64,000 nucleotides of DNA. Origin: Deltaproteobacteria bacterium (GTDB taxonomy: Bacteria; Desulfobacterota; Desulfobaccia; Desulfobaccales; 0-14-0-80-60-11). The notes beneath the pieces were generated by a model, which searched no databases, was not told the origin of the DNA, and worked only from the letters and a program-made list of their open reading frames with translations. The stretch spans positions 40,208 to 104,207 of the forward strand of contig JASEFS010000010.1 in NCBI GenBank assembly GCA_030018495.1, written 5' to 3'. The position numbers were made by a program, and so were the translations under genes. Below are positions 16,516 to 25,793 of this stretch, piece by piece. Position 1 is the stretch's first letter; each line of letters opens with the position of its first letter.

Positions 16516-17580
16516 TTACCTACCGGGAAGTATCTGTATATTAACAGGAGTATCGCGGCAAGACAGCAGCATTTTCTCGCAGGCTGCCATCACCATCTCC
16601 ACCGGCAGTTCCGTCAGGCACCGGGGGTTTGGGCAATGCCGCCGGAAGCAGGGGCTGCAATCAAGCCCCAGCCGCACGGTCTCGTGGCCCTCGCCGAAAG
16701 GTCCGGTGCGCCAGGGCGCGGTGGGACCGAACAGCGCGGCCACTGGCGTACCCAGGGCCGCGGCCAGGTGCATGGGGCCGGTGTCCGTGGTGACGGCTAA
16801 TGCGGCTCCTCTGAGCACCGCGGCCAATTCCGACAGGGTAGTGCGTCCCGCCAAGTCGATGACAGAGGCCTGGCTTGCCCCTGCCACGGCCGCGGCCAGG
16901 GGCCGGTCCGCCAAGCTGCCGGTGAGCACCACGGCCAGGTCTTGCTTGGCCAGCCATTCGGCCAGACGCGCCCAGGAAGTTGCGGGCCAGAGCTTGGTGG
17001 CCCAGCGAGCCCCGGGGTGCAGGACGACATAAGGTCTGGCCGGTTTCTCGCCCAGGGGGTTGCCCCGTCCGGTCAAGAGATGCTCCAGCCGAAAACGCGG
17101 CGCGGCCTCAGGGGCTCCCAGGTAGCGGGCCGCGTCCAGATAGCGCAGCACCGCATGCCGGTCCGGATCATAGCGCGGCAGCTTCTCCGTCAATACCAGG
17201 TAACTTCCCTCCCTGGTGCCGTCAAAGCCGATCCTGCGGGGGCTTCTGGCCAGGGCCACCCAGATGGCGCTTTTGAGCAATCCCTGGAGGTCGACGACCA
17301 CATCGAAGGGCCGGGAGCGCAGGCGGCGCGCCGTGCCGGCCAGGGCCGCAGCCTCCCTGCCCAGCATCTGTCTGCTGAAGCGCAGGCGGGGAATGGGCCA
17401 CACTTCATCCAGGGCCGGGTGCCCGGCCAATAAGGCTGCGAAGGAATCCTCCACCAGCCAGGTGATGTGCCCCTGGGGATAAAGGGCGCGCAGGGCCTCC
17501 AGGGTGGGGAGGGCATGGATGACATCCCCGAAGGAACTGAGTTTGACCAGCAGAATGCGGGTTTTAAAATCCCGGCTCAT
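16516..17580 (-). CDS. waaC: Lipopolysaccharide heptosyltransferase I
   Basis: WaaC adds the first L-glycero-D-manno-heptose to Kdo in the LPS inner core. The 354-residue GT9 protein has ILLVKLSSFGDVIHALPTLEAL, the WaaC-like FDVVVDLQGLLKSAIWV, VVLHPGARWATKLWP and VTTDTGPMHLAAALGTPVAALFGPT. The C-terminal cysteine cluster CSPCFRRHCPNPRC is common in this branch. It is the gene after gmhB on the same strand. The RBS (AAAGGA) lies a little far from the ATG. Confidence 0.9.
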   Translation of the reverse strand: MSRDFKTRILLVKLSSFGDVIHALPTLEALRALYPQGHITWLVEDSFAALLAGHPALDEVWPIPRLRFSRQMLGREAAALAGTARRLRSRPFDVVVDLQGLLKSAIWVALARSPRRIGFDGTREGSYLVLTEKLPRYDPDRHAVLRYLDAARYLGAPEAAPRFRLEHLLTGRGNPLGEKPARPYVVLHPGARWATKLWPATSWARLAEWLAKQDLAVVLTGSLADRPLAAAVAGASQASVIDLAGRTTLSELAAVLRGAALAVTTDTGPMHLAAALGTPVAALFGPTAPWRTGPFGEGHETVRLGLDCSPCFRRHCPNPRCLTELPVEMVMAACEKMLLSCRDTPVNIQILPGR

Positions 17581-17652
17581 TGCTTTGATAAAAATTCCTT
17601 TGGGGACAGGCTTTTGCCACCAAAGTCTCTCTTCAAAAAAAGCGTTTTTTCC

Positions 17653-18222
17653 TTACATTTGCGCTTGGCCGGTGAATTCATTAATAATCCACTCCGCCGC
17701 GTCCAGGAGGTCTTCGGCCACGTGAGCCGGCGGCGCCGGCCAAGTGTGGGATTGGTGCTCATACTCGCCCCGGCCGTAGCCGGTGAACACCAGAACGCCT
17801 TTGGCTCCCGCGTTTCGGGCGGTTTCCATGTCATTGTAGCGGTCACCCACCACATAGGAGCGGGCCGGATCAAGATCGAGGTCCCGGGCGGCCTGCTCGA
17901 TCAAACCTGGCTTGGGCTTGCGGCAGGCGCAGCCCTCATCCGGGCCGTGAAGACAGGTGTAAATGGCGTCCACATGAGCCCCTTCGGCGGCCAGCAACTG
18001 CACGAGTTTGCGGTGCACCTCATCCACCAGGGCAGGTTCAAAGTAGCCCCTGGCCGCGCCGGACTGGTTGGTAACCACCACCACCTTTACACCGGCCTGA
18101 TTTAAAAGCCGGATGGCGGCGGCGGTACGGGGCAGGAGGACAAGCCGGTCCACGTGGTTGACATACCCCATCTCTTCGTTGATGGTGCCGTCCCGGTCCA
18201 GAAATACGGCAATTTGGCTCAT
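17653..18222 (-). CDS. gmhB: D-glycero-D-manno-heptose-1,7-bisphosphate 7-phosphatase
   Basis: GmhB removes the 7-phosphate from heptose bisphosphate during ADP-heptose synthesis. The 189-residue HAD phosphatase has the nucleophile motif FLDRDGTIN, the second motif VVVTNQSG, a zinc-binding loop CLHGPDEGCACRKP and the acidic motif VVGDRYNDMETA. The RBS AAGGTGAT is directly upstream of the ATG. The gene feeds ADP-heptose to the three heptosyltransferases around it; gmhA and hldE (rfaE) are not in the window. Confidence 0.92.
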   Translation of the reverse strand: MSQIAVFLDRDGTINEEMGYVNHVDRLVLLPRTAAAIRLLNQAGVKVVVVTNQSGAARGYFEPALVDEVHRKLVQLLAAEGAHVDAIYTCLHGPDEGCACRKPKPGLIEQAARDLDLDPARSYVVGDRYNDMETARNAGAKGVLVFTGYGRGEYEHQSHTWPAPPAHVAEDLLDAAEWIINEFTGQAQM

Positions 18223-18240
18223 ATCACCTTATATTCGGGA

Positions 18241-18261
18241 GCACAGGCATCTTGCCTGCGC
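18241..18261. repeat. CACAGGC palindrome, imperfect copy
   Basis: GCACAGGC-ATCTT-GCCTGCGC, with one mismatch, lies between the gmhB start and the lpxK-waaF stop. It belongs to the same family as the copies at 10545, 29767 and 29907. Confidence 0.55.
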
Positions 18262-18310
18262 CGCACGGAAGTCCATGCTCCCGGCGAATTTAAAATTCGG
18301 GAGAGCTTTT

Positions 18311-20788
18311 CTATGCCCCGATCCATGATATCTCGTCCAGCCAGCCGCGGGCCGCCTCAAAAACTTCATCTGCGCTGACTTCGGTCAGGCAGGGATAGCC
18401 GATCTCGCAGGTCCGCTTGAGGCATGGGCTGCAGGAGAGGCCGTGATAGATTACCGCGGCCTGGTCGGTGAACGGCCGCGTGGCGCTGGGGTCGGTCGAA
18501 CCGAAAACTGCCACCACGGGCACGCCCAAAGCTGCGGCCACATGCATCAGGCCGGAATCATTGGTGACAAGAAGCTGCATCCGGGCAAGCACGGCCATGG
18601 CCTGACGCAGGTCCGTCCTCCCCACCAGATCGAGACAGCCTTCGCTTGAATATGCCTTCACTGCCTCGGCAGCCGCCCGGTCTTCGGGGCCGCCCAGGAG
18701 CGCCAGTCCGGCTCCCAGTTCTTTTTTCAACCTGTCCCCCACTTGGGCGAAGCGCTCCGGGGGCCAGCGCTTGGCCGGGCCGTAGGCCGCGCCGGGGCTC
18801 AGGGCCACCCAGGGGCCGCGGTGCGCCCCGAGCAGTCGGCGGGCCCCGGCAACTTCGGCTTCAGTAAGGTAGAGCTGCGGCGGCGTGAAATCATTAACAT
18901 CTCCGAAAGCCTGCAAAATTGCCAGCAAATAAAAAACTGTATGCACGCCATGAAGATTTTCCGGCCCATCCAGGGACGTAGTCAGGAGAAAGCCGCGGCC
19001 GTCGGTGTTGTAGCCCACCCGCGCCCTGGCCCCGGCAAGCCACAGGCCCAGGGCCGACTCCAGGGAGTTGGGGAGGGCCAGCCCCAGATCGAACCGCCCC
19101 CGCAGGCCATACAGGAGCCTGAATTTTTCGAGTCCATCGGGATATGGGATGATTTCCGCCACTTGGGGGTGGGCTTCGAAAAGAGGCGCCACCCGCCGCC
19201 CGGCCAATAGCGAGAGACCGGCCTGGGGAAAAAGCCGGGTCAGACCAGGGAGCACCGGCAGGGCCATGACCGCGTCCCCCACCCAGTTGGGCACTCGTAC
19301 GATGATGTTATTTACTTCCGCCCGTTTAAGGTTGAATTTTCCTTGAATTTTGATCCCTTGGAACCGCCGCTGCACCTCGGGCGGCAAGGGCAGGGTGGCG
19401 GCAGAGGTCCAGCCATAGTTGAGGACGCCTGTACCACCGGCTCCGGCGATATCCTTGTCGCCTTCTCCGCAAATTCCGGATTTGGCAGCAGAGACAAGGG
19501 TGGATTGAGGATTGGTCACAGGTGTAACAAGCGTCCCGCCCGGGCTCTTGGGGAAATGCTCAAGAACCTGGTTTATGCGGTCCAGGAGAAGGTCAGATTG
19601 AGCCAAATCAACCTCCACCTCCAAGACCCACAGGGGCAAGGCGCCTTCCCACTTCTCCCCCATCCTGGCCCAGTCCTTGGAGGTGGTGATGAGCGCTCTG
19701 GCTTCGGCGGCTGAGGCTTCCGCCACAACGGCCTCCAGGTCCGCCGCGGTGAAGGCGTGATGATCTGAAAAATTCAGGCCGCCTTTTACCTTTACCCCCA
19801 AACCGGCCAGGGTCTCCAGAAAGACCCGGGGCCGGGCGATGCCGGCAAACGCGTAAAGGGGAAGGCCCTTTAGGGCCTCCAGGGGAAATTCTTCACCCGC
19901 GGGCCATCGCCGCACTGCGGTGGGGCCGATAGCCGCAGTGAGCACGGTTTTGTCGGGATAGGCCGCCTGCAATTCCTGAAGCTGCACCTCATGCCGCCGG
20001 GGGTCAAAGCGCGTGAGAATAAGGATATCGGCTGCCGCCAAAGCGGAAACCGGCTCCCGGAGCGGGCCCGCGGGCAGGAGGCGGCCGTTGCCGAAGGGGC
20101 TTTGGGCGTCCAGGAGCACGATATCAAGGTCCCGGTGCAATTGGAAATGTTGAAAGCCGTCGTCCAGCAGGAACAAGTCGGGGCGCTGGTCCCGCCACGC
20201 CGCCGTACCCGCTTCATAGCGGGAGGGGCAGGTATAGACGATGACTCCCGGCAGGGTTCGGGCCAGCCAGTAGGCCTCTTCTCCGACTTCGGGGGGCTTG
20301 AAAAAAATATGCTCCCCGTCTGATAAGCGGGTAAGCTCCCGGCGCCGGCCGCCGTAGCCCCGGCTCAGGATGGCCACTTTGCGACCCTGCTTTTGCAATT
20401 CCCGGGCGAGAAAAGCCGTCATCGGGGTCTTGCCGGTCCCCCCCACGGTCAGGTTGCCGACGCTGAGCACCGGGGCGGGCAGGCGTCCGGCTTGGCGCCG
20501 CGCCTGCCGGTAAAGTTCCCGCCTGGCTCTGACCGCAACACCATAGAGCGACGCCAGACCCGCGGCCAGAAAATTAACGGGAAAAGGAAATTCCGGTGTA
20601 TTTATCTGAAGACCGCGCCGGAAATGTTTTTGCCAGGCGGTCCTGCTCCTTTCCCAAAACCCGAAGTTTGGCCGGCCGCCGGCAATGGCGTTAATTTGGC
20701 AGGCAATAAGATTATCTTTAGACAGCTTCGCTGATTCAGGTTGCCCGGACGAGGCGCCCGGGCCGCCGGGTTTTTTGCCGCCTTGCAC
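18311..20788 (-). CDS. lpxK-waaF: Fused LpxK (lipid A 4'-kinase) and heptosyltransferase II
   Basis: A single 825-codon frame carries two enzymes. Residues about 65-415 are LpxK, which phosphorylates the lipid A disaccharide: [16 protein letters not shown] with the P-loop at 116-121, SRGYGG (142-147), LLDDGFQH (207-214) and SDHHAF (341-346). Residues about 491-825 are GT9 heptosyltransferase II (WaaF): [59 protein letters not shown] low-complexity linker of about 70 residues joins them. I see no ATG, GTG or TTG close before the WaaF part, so independent translation looks unlikely. The start is GTG at 20788, 15 bases after msbA. The first 60 residues are extra to LpxK and may be mis-started. 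Confidence 0.88.
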   Translation of the reverse strand: MQGGKKPGGPGASSGQPESAKLSKDNLIACQINAIAGGRPNFGFWERSRTAWQKHFRRGLQINTPEFPFPVNFLAAGLASLYGVAVRARRELYRQARRQAGRLPAPVLSVGNLTVGGTGKTPMTAFLARELQKQGRKVAILSRGYGGRRRELTRLSDGEHIFFKPPEVGEEAYWLARTLPGVIVYTCPSRYEAGTAAWRDQRPDLFLLDDGFQHFQLHRDLDIVLLDAQSPFGNGRLLPAGPLREPVSALAAADILILTRFDPRRHEVQLQELQAAYPDKTVLTAAIGPTAVRRWPAGEEFPLEALKGLPLYAFAGIARPRVFLETLAGLGVKVKGGLNFSDHHAFTAADLEAVVAEASAAEARALITTSKDWARMGEKWEGALPLWVLEVEVDLAQSDLLLDRINQVLEHFPKSPGGTLVTPVTNPQSTLVSAAKSGICGEGDKDIAGAGGTGVLNYGWTSAATLPLPPEVQRRFQGIKIQGKFNLKRAEVNNIIVRVPNWVGDAVMALPVLPGLTRLFPQAGLSLLAGRRVAPLFEAHPQVAEIIPYPDGLEKFRLLYGLRGRFDLGLALPNSLESALGLWLAGARARVGYNTDGRGFLLTTSLDGPENLHGVHTVFYLLAILQAFGDVNDFTPPQLYLTEAEVAGARRLLGAHRGPWVALSPGAAYGPAKRWPPERFAQVGDRLKKELGAGLALLGGPEDRAAAEAVKAYSSEGCLDLVGRTDLRQAMAVLARMQLLVTNDSGLMHVAAALGVPVVAVFGSTDPSATRPFTDQAAVIYHGLSCSPCLKRTCEIGYPCLTEVSADEVFEAARGWLDEISWIGA

Positions 20789-20802
20789 CTTCGCAGCCTC
20801 GA

Positions 20803-22578
20803 TTATCTCACCGCCTGGACGACCGGCTCGGTAAGGGGAGCTTCCTTTTCCTGGGCGAACTGCATCTCGTATAGTCGCCGGTAAATGCCGCCTTTTTTCA
20901 GGAGTTCCCCATGACTGCCCACCTCGACGATGCGGGCCTGGTCCATGACCACGATGCGGTCGGCGTTCCGGACGGTGGAGAGCCGGTGGGCGATGACCAG
21001 GGTGGTGCGGCCTCTGATAAGCCGGTCCAAGGCCTGCTGCACCATGCGCTCGGCTTCGGAATCCAGAGAAGATGTGGCTTCATCCAGAATGAGAATGGGA
21101 GGGTCCTTCAATATGGCCCGGGCGATGGCCAGGCGCTGCTGTTCGCCGCCGGAAAGGCGCACCCCTTTTTCCCCCACCACGGTTTCCAGCCCCTGGGGCA
21201 GGGCCATAACGTAATCATAGGCATTGGCGGCCTTCAGGGCCGCGATGATCTCCTCTTCGCCGGCTTCCGGCTTCCCATAAGCAACATTGAAGCGCACCGT
21301 ATTGTTGAAGAGGATGGTCTGCTGGGTGACTACGCCGATTTGGGCGCGCAGCGAAGCCAAAGTGACGTCCCGGATGTCAACCCCGTCGATCAGGATGGCG
21401 CCCCGGGTGACGTCATAAAACCTGGGCAGGAGATTGAGCAGGGTGGTCTTGCCGGCGCCGCTGGGGCCCACCAGAGCCACCATTTCGCCCTTGCTGATCC
21501 GGAGATTGATGTCCTCCAAGACAGGCCGGTCTTCGTAGGCGAAGCTTACGTTGTCGAAGAGGATTTCCTGTTGCAGCTTCGGCAATTCCGGGGCGCCGGG
21601 GCGATCCTGAATGACCGGTTCCATATCCAGCATGCCGAAAATCCGGTGGGCCGCAGCCAGCCCTTCCTGGATGGTATTATGGACGCCGCTCAGGTTCTTC
21701 AGGGGAGAGTACAGCATCAGCAGCGCGGCCAAAAAGGAAAAGAAGGTGCCGGGGGTGGACGTCCCCTGGATGACATTATAGCCCCCGTAAAAAATGATGG
21801 CCGCCATGGCCACGGACCCCAGCAGATCCATTAACGGGCCGGAGACGCCGCGTGCTATCGCCTGCTTAAGCCGCAGGCGCAAAAATTTGTGGTTGACCCT
21901 GACAAACCGCTCGTACTCGAAATCCTCCCGGACAAAGGCCTTGACGATGCGGTGGCCGGTGAGAGTCTCCTGCTGCAGGGTGTTGAGTTCGGCTGACGAC
22001 AGCAGGGTGGCCGTAGATAAACGGCGGATGCGCCGGCCGATGCGGACGATGATGAAAGCGGTCAGCGGCAGCACCGCGGTGGCCAGGAGCGCCAGACGCC
22101 ATTCCCGGTAGAAAATCACCCCCAGCAGGCCGATCACCGTAAAGGAGTCCCTGAAAAAGCTGGTCACTACATTGGCAACGGTGCTCTGGAGCTGATTGAC
22201 ATCATAGTTCATGCGGCTCATCAGAGCCCCGGTGGCCTGTTGGTCGAAGAAGGCATGGGGCTGCCGCTGCAAGTGGCGGTAGAGTTCATTCCTGAGGCGG
22301 TTGGTGGTGCTGAAGCCGATATAGCTCATCTGATAGTTATGCAGAAAGCTTAGACCACCCTTCGCCGCATAGACCAGCACTACCAGCGGGGGTAGAATGT
22401 AAAGCATGGAGATTTTCTTGGCCAGGAAGACGTCGTCCAATACGGGCTTGACCAGGTAGGCCAGGAGCGCGGTAAGGCCAGACACTCCCAGCATGGCCAG
22501 AATGGCGACCAGGAACCGGAGCCAGAAGCGCCGGACATAGGTCATCATGCGCAGATAAAGCTTGAAGTCTTCTTTCAT
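20803..22578 (-). CDS. msbA: Lipid A-core flippase MsbA (ABC exporter)
   Basis: MsbA flips core-lipid A across the inner membrane. The 591-residue half-transporter has about six membrane helices in residues 15-300 and a C-terminal ATPase with Walker A GPSGAGKTT, the Q-loop near VVTQQTILF, the signature LSGGEQQR, Walker B LILDEATSSLDSE and the switch histidine in IAHRLST. It is the first gene of the minus-strand LPS run, just upstream of the lpxK-waaF fusion, the same pairing as msbA-lpxK in enterics. The start is ATG 22578 with AGGAAA at slightly long spacing. Confidence 0.93.
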   Translation of the reverse strand: MKEDFKLYLRMMTYVRRFWLRFLVAILAMLGVSGLTALLAYLVKPVLDDVFLAKKISMLYILPPLVVLVYAAKGGLSFLHNYQMSYIGFSTTNRLRNELYRHLQRQPHAFFDQQATGALMSRMNYDVNQLQSTVANVVTSFFRDSFTVIGLLGVIFYREWRLALLATAVLPLTAFIIVRIGRRIRRLSTATLLSSAELNTLQQETLTGHRIVKAFVREDFEYERFVRVNHKFLRLRLKQAIARGVSGPLMDLLGSVAMAAIIFYGGYNVIQGTSTPGTFFSFLAALLMLYSPLKNLSGVHNTIQEGLAAAHRIFGMLDMEPVIQDRPGAPELPKLQQEILFDNVSFAYEDRPVLEDINLRISKGEMVALVGPSGAGKTTLLNLLPRFYDVTRGAILIDGVDIRDVTLASLRAQIGVVTQQTILFNNTVRFNVAYGKPEAGEEEIIAALKAANAYDYVMALPQGLETVVGEKGVRLSGGEQQRLAIARAILKDPPILILDEATSSLDSEAERMVQQALDRLIRGRTTLVIAHRLSTVRNADRIVVMDQARIVEVGSHGELLKKGGIYRRLYEMQFAQEKEAPLTEPVVQAVR

Positions 22579-22689
22579 AGCAAACGCATTTCCTGCAAAT
22601 TAAATTTAAATCATATCCCAAACAGCAGGATTTTTCCAGGTTTTCCCGGAAGCCTGCAAATGGTGAGGCGGCGCCCGGTAAAAATTACC

Positions 22690-22850
22690 TTGACAGACGC
22701 AAGGGCAGAGGATAAACAAAAAACATCGCGGAGATGAACTCCGCCTTTGCAAGCTCATTACGTTCGAATCAAACGGAGCCACGAAGGCCAGGACGCCGGC
22801 AGGCGGACGGTATCGTGGTTTTTTTTTATTAAGAGCAGAGGAGGGGCTGG
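22690..22850 (+). promoter_or_regulatory. Structured 5' leader with intrinsic-terminator-like hairpin before cbiM
   Basis: GCAAGGGC (22699-22706) can pair with GCCTTTGC (22743-22750), enclosing GGAG/CTCC. Further on, CCACGA (22779-22784) pairs with TCGTGG (22813-22818), with a small CGCC-GGCA-GGCG hairpin inside, followed directly by nine T's (22819-22827). That is a terminator shape about 12 bases before the cbiM RBS, the layout of a riboswitch or attenuator. GCCAGGACGCCGGC loosely resembles a B12 box, but I do not find the rest of a cobalamin riboswitch, so the class is unassigned. Confidence 0.5.
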
Positions 22851-22851
22851 A

Positions 22852-23484
22852 ATGCATATTGCCGACGGCGTCCTGCCGCTCGCCAGCATCGCGGCCGGCT
22901 GGGTCGGCACCGGCGTGGTGGCCGGGCTTACTCTGCGAAAAGCGCCGTTTGAAGCCCTGCCCAAAGCCGCAGTGATGACTTCCGGTTTTTTCGTGGCCTC
23001 CCTGGTGCATGTTCCCCTGGGACCCACCAGCATCCACCTGACTTTGAACGGGCTGGTGGGCATCGTCCTGGGCCCCCTGGCCTTTCCGGCCATCCTGGTG
23101 GGGCTGATCCTCCAGTCCCTGCTGTTTCAACACGGCGGCTTATTGACCATCGGGGCCAACACCTTGATGCTGGGCCTGCCGGCGTTGGCGGCTTATAAAA
23201 TATATGCCTTGGTCAGCAGGCGCAATTTCAGTCATCGGGAGGCCGTGGCCGGCTTTCTGGCCGGGTCCCTGGCCATTTTTTTCTCGGGCCTCCTGCTGGC
23301 CCTGTGGCTCATGACCGCGGGGCGGGAATTCCTTACCATAGCGCGGTTGGCGCTGGCCTCCTGTCTGCCTCTGATGGTGGTGGAGGGACTGGTGTGCGCC
23401 GCCGCGGCGGCCTTCCTCGCCAAGGTCAAGCCGGAAATTTTGTGGAGAAAGACGCATGCGGTTGACGAGAGCGTTTTACCTTAG
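22852..23484 (+). CDS. cbiM: CbiM, substrate-specific subunit of a Co/Ni ECF transporter
   Basis: CbiM is the membrane S component that binds Co2+ or Ni2+ through its N-terminus. The true start is ATG 22852: the protein then begins MHIADGVLP, where Met1, His2 and the MHIxDG motif make the metal site, and GAGGAGGGG lies just upstream. The frame is open further upstream, but those residues come from the leader. The 210-residue product has several membrane helices and the family segment HVPLGPTSIHLTLNGLVGIVLGP. It overlaps the next gene by 29 bases. Cobalt for corrinoids or nickel for CODH/ACS and hydrogenase would both fit. Confidence 0.93.
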   Translation: MHIADGVLPLASIAAGWVGTGVVAGLTLRKAPFEALPKAAVMTSGFFVASLVHVPLGPTSIHLTLNGLVGIVLGPLAFPAILVGLILQSLLFQHGGLLTIGANTLMLGLPALAAYKIYALVSRRNFSHREAVAGFLAGSLAIFFSGLLLALWLMTAGREFLTIARLALASCLPLMVVEGLVCAAAAAFLAKVKPEILWRKTHAVDESVLP

Positions 23485-23980
23485 CCTTTGGGCGTTGCTG
23501 ATCTCCGGTCTGTTGACCAGCGGCGCGATGGCGCACAAACTCCTGGTGGCCGCGGTGGTGGAAGGGAAAAATGACCTGAAGGTTCAGGCTTTTTTCCCGG
23601 ACGGCAGTCCGGCCCAGGAAATTCCCGTGACCGTTGCCCCTGCGGACGGTTCGCCGCCCCTCAACGCGCAAACGGACACCCAGGGCAATTGCCGCTTCTC
23701 CGGCCTCAAGCCGGGGGCCTATCGGGTGGAAGCCGGCGATCCCCTGGGTCATCGGGGGGAAACGAAAATCGTCGTTCAAGGAGCTGCCGCGGCTGCTCCC
23801 CCGGCGCCTGCCGGCACCGCGCCGGCGGCTGGGTCTGCCGCTTCTTCGGATGCTCCCGCCGGCGAGGCTATTCCCTGGATCAATATACTGGCCGGCTTGG
23901 GCTTTATTTTCGGGCTGGCGGCTTTTGTGATGGTGCTCCGGCTCAAGGCTGACCTGAGGCGCTATGCATCCCGAGATTGA
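23456..23980 (+). CDS. NikL/CbiL-like auxiliary component of the ECF transporter
   Basis: This 174-residue protein has a signal peptide (MRLTRAFYLSLWALLISGLLTS), a small Ig-like or carboxypeptidase-regulatory-like domain (about 25-110), an Ala/Pro-rich linker and one C-terminal membrane helix (ILAGLGFIFGLAAFVMVLRL). After signal cleavage the mature protein would start AHKLLVA, with histidine near the new N-terminus, as is typical of NikL-type additional components of Ni/Co importers. It replaces CbiN in the order M-L-Q-O. It overlaps cbiM and cbiQ at its two ends. Confidence 0.8.
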   Translation: MRLTRAFYLSLWALLISGLLTSGAMAHKLLVAAVVEGKNDLKVQAFFPDGSPAQEIPVTVAPADGSPPLNAQTDTQGNCRFSGLKPGAYRVEAGDPLGHRGETKIVVQGAAAAAPPAPAGTAPAAGSAASSDAPAGEAIPWINILAGLGFIFGLAAFVMVLRLKADLRRYASRD

Positions 23981-24707
23981 CCGGTTCGCCCATCTTTCCT
24001 CGCCCTTGCACCGCCTGGACGCCCGGGCCAAGATCACGGTCTTCCTGGTTTTTTTGGTGGCCGCGGCACTGGTGCGCCATTTGCCGGGAGCGCTGTTGGC
24101 TTTAGGGTTGGCCTTCTGGTGGGTCGTCTTAAGCCGCATCCCCTTGAGCTTCATTTGCCGCCGCTTAAAGGCCGTTATGCTGTTTCTGTCCCCCTTCCTG
24201 ATCCTCCTGCCCCTGACTCACCCCGGTGGTTGGGAGGCGGGCCTTCGACAGGGGGGGGTTATCTTCATCAAGGGCCTGGCCATGGTCCTCGTAGTCTTTC
24301 CCATGTTCGGCACCACGCCTTTTCATGTCTCCATGAAGGCCCTGGCCAGTCTCAAGGTGCCGGAGCGGTTGGTGGCCATGATCCTCTTCACCTACCGGTA
24401 TCTCTTCGGGTTCGCCGAAGAAGTGCGCACCATGCAGCAGGCCGCCCGGGCCAGGGGTTTCAAGCCCCGCAGCAACCGGCGGACCCTGGGCACCTTCGGC
24501 AACCTTATCGGCCTCATGGTGGTCCGGGCCTACGAGCGCACCGAGCGCATCTACCAGGCCATGCTGGCCCGCGGCTTCAAAAACAAGTTCGGCACCTTAT
24601 CTGAATTTTCCTTTACCTGGCCCGATGCCGGCAAAAGTCTGGGAATCCTGCTGGCCGCCGCGGTGCTGGTGGGAGTGGATCGCTTATGGCCGAAGTTCTT
24701 CGGATAG
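23964..24707 (+). CDS. cbiQ: CbiQ, transmembrane T component of the ECF transporter
   Basis: CbiQ couples ATP hydrolysis by CbiO to substrate movement by CbiM. The 247-residue protein begins MHPEIDRFAHLSSPLHRLDARAK, typical for CbiQ, then has several membrane helices. Two Ala-Arg-Gly coupling motifs are visible, QQAARARGFKPR and QAMLARGFKNK; these contact the ATPases. It overlaps the upstream gene by 17 bases and cbiO by 22 bases, so the operon is translationally coupled. Confidence 0.93.
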   Translation: MHPEIDRFAHLSSPLHRLDARAKITVFLVFLVAAALVRHLPGALLALGLAFWWVVLSRIPLSFICRRLKAVMLFLSPFLILLPLTHPGGWEAGLRQGGVIFIKGLAMVLVVFPMFGTTPFHVSMKALASLKVPERLVAMILFTYRYLFGFAEEVRTMQQAARARGFKPRSNRRTLGTFGNLIGLMVVRAYERTERIYQAMLARGFKNKFGTLSEFSFTWPDAGKSLGILLAAAVLVGVDRLWPKFFG

Positions 24708-25456
24708 ACGGCTTAACCTTCGCTTACAGCAACGGCACTGCGGCCCTGGCGGACGTCAATCTCAGCGTCCGGGAGGGCGAAACCGTGGCCTTCATCGGCG
24801 CCAACGGCGCGGGCAAAACTACCCTGTTCCTTTATATCCTGGGGCTGCTGCGCAAAATTCCCCGGGAGGTGACCGTCCTGGGGGAGGCCTTGACCTCCGT
24901 GGAAGCGGTGGAAGCCGTCCGGAGCCGGGTGGGCCTGGTGTTTCAGAACCCCGAAGACCAATTGTTCTGCACCACGGTGTTTGATGACGTGGCCTTCGGC
25001 CCCATCAACCTGGGGTTCGATGCGGAAACGGTAAAAGGCAGGGTGACCCAGGCGCTGGCCGCGGTGGGCCTGGAGGGGTTTGAACGCCGGGTTCCCCACC
25101 ATCTGAGCACCGGGGAGCAGCGCCGGGCCGCTCTGGCCACCATTTACGCCATGCGGCCCGAAATCATGCTGCTGGATGAACCCACCAGCAACCTGGACCC
25201 CCGGGGCAAAAAAGAGGTCACCCAGCTCCTCAAGGAATTTCCCGGCACCAAGCTCATTGCCACCCACGATTATGAACTGGTCCTGACTATCGCCGACCGC
25301 GTGGTGCTGCTGCACCAGGGCCGCATCCGGGCCAACGGCTCCCCCGAAAAAATCCTTACCGACGAGGCCCTGCTCCAGGCCAATGACCTGGAGATGCCCA
25401 TGGTGCTGCGTTATTTCCTGGCTCTGAAGAACAGGGCCGCGGCCGGCAACGGCTGA
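24686..25456 (+). CDS. cbiO: CbiO, ATPase of the Co/Ni ECF transporter
   Basis: This 256-residue ABC ATPase has Walker A FIGANGAGKTT, a Q-loop VFQNPEDQLF, the signature LSTGEQRR, Walker B IMLLDEPTSNLDP and the switch histidine in IATHDYEL. It is the last gene of the M-L-Q-O operon, giving a complete importer. A single ATPase gene implies a CbiO homodimer. Confidence 0.94.
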   Translation: MAEVLRIDGLTFAYSNGTAALADVNLSVREGETVAFIGANGAGKTTLFLYILGLLRKIPREVTVLGEALTSVEAVEAVRSRVGLVFQNPEDQLFCTTVFDDVAFGPINLGFDAETVKGRVTQALAAVGLEGFERRVPHHLSTGEQRRAALATIYAMRPEIMLLDEPTSNLDPRGKKEVTQLLKEFPGTKLIATHDYELVLTIADRVVLLHQGRIRANGSPEKILTDEALLQANDLEMPMVLRYFLALKNRAAAGNG

Positions 25457-25793
25457 ACAACGGTCAGCAGCATCTCCCAATTAATCCTCCACGAATAATC
25501 ACCGCTTCAAAATGTCCTTTATTTTCGCGTGAAGGGCAGGGCTCGAGGAAAGAGCGGACGGCTGCAGTCTTTGAGTCCTCTTCAAACTGGCTGTGGCGCG
25601 GCCGCCCGACCCGACTCTGTGAAGGTCGCCGGCGTTTCCTGCGCCCATTTGCCTATACAAAAAAATGATGGGGCGGAGCGTCGGATATGGCAGTGATTCG
25701 TGTTATATAACTATTAGGAATTATGCCCTGAACTAATACGCCTGCAGAAAAGCAGGAGGAAAATTTTGATAATTTTTATGGCAGGATTTCTAC
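25457..25793. other. Intergenic region upstream of macA, no gene seen
   Basis: The 337 bases between cbiO and the MacA-like gene hold no credible coding frame. A TATATAAC stretch near 25706 could be a -10 region for the pump operon, and CCTGC-AGAAAA-GCAGG at about 25741 is a small hairpin. No clear T-tract terminator for cbi was found. Confidence 0.4.

Noticed and set aside
19321..19340. Separate waaF gene starting inside the linker of the fusion
   Set aside because: No ATG, GTG or TTG with an RBS stands in frame close to the first conserved WaaF residues.
22760..22810. A regular cobalamin riboswitch
   Set aside because: Only a weak B12-box-like GCCAGGACGCCGGC is present; the conserved core elements upstream were not found.
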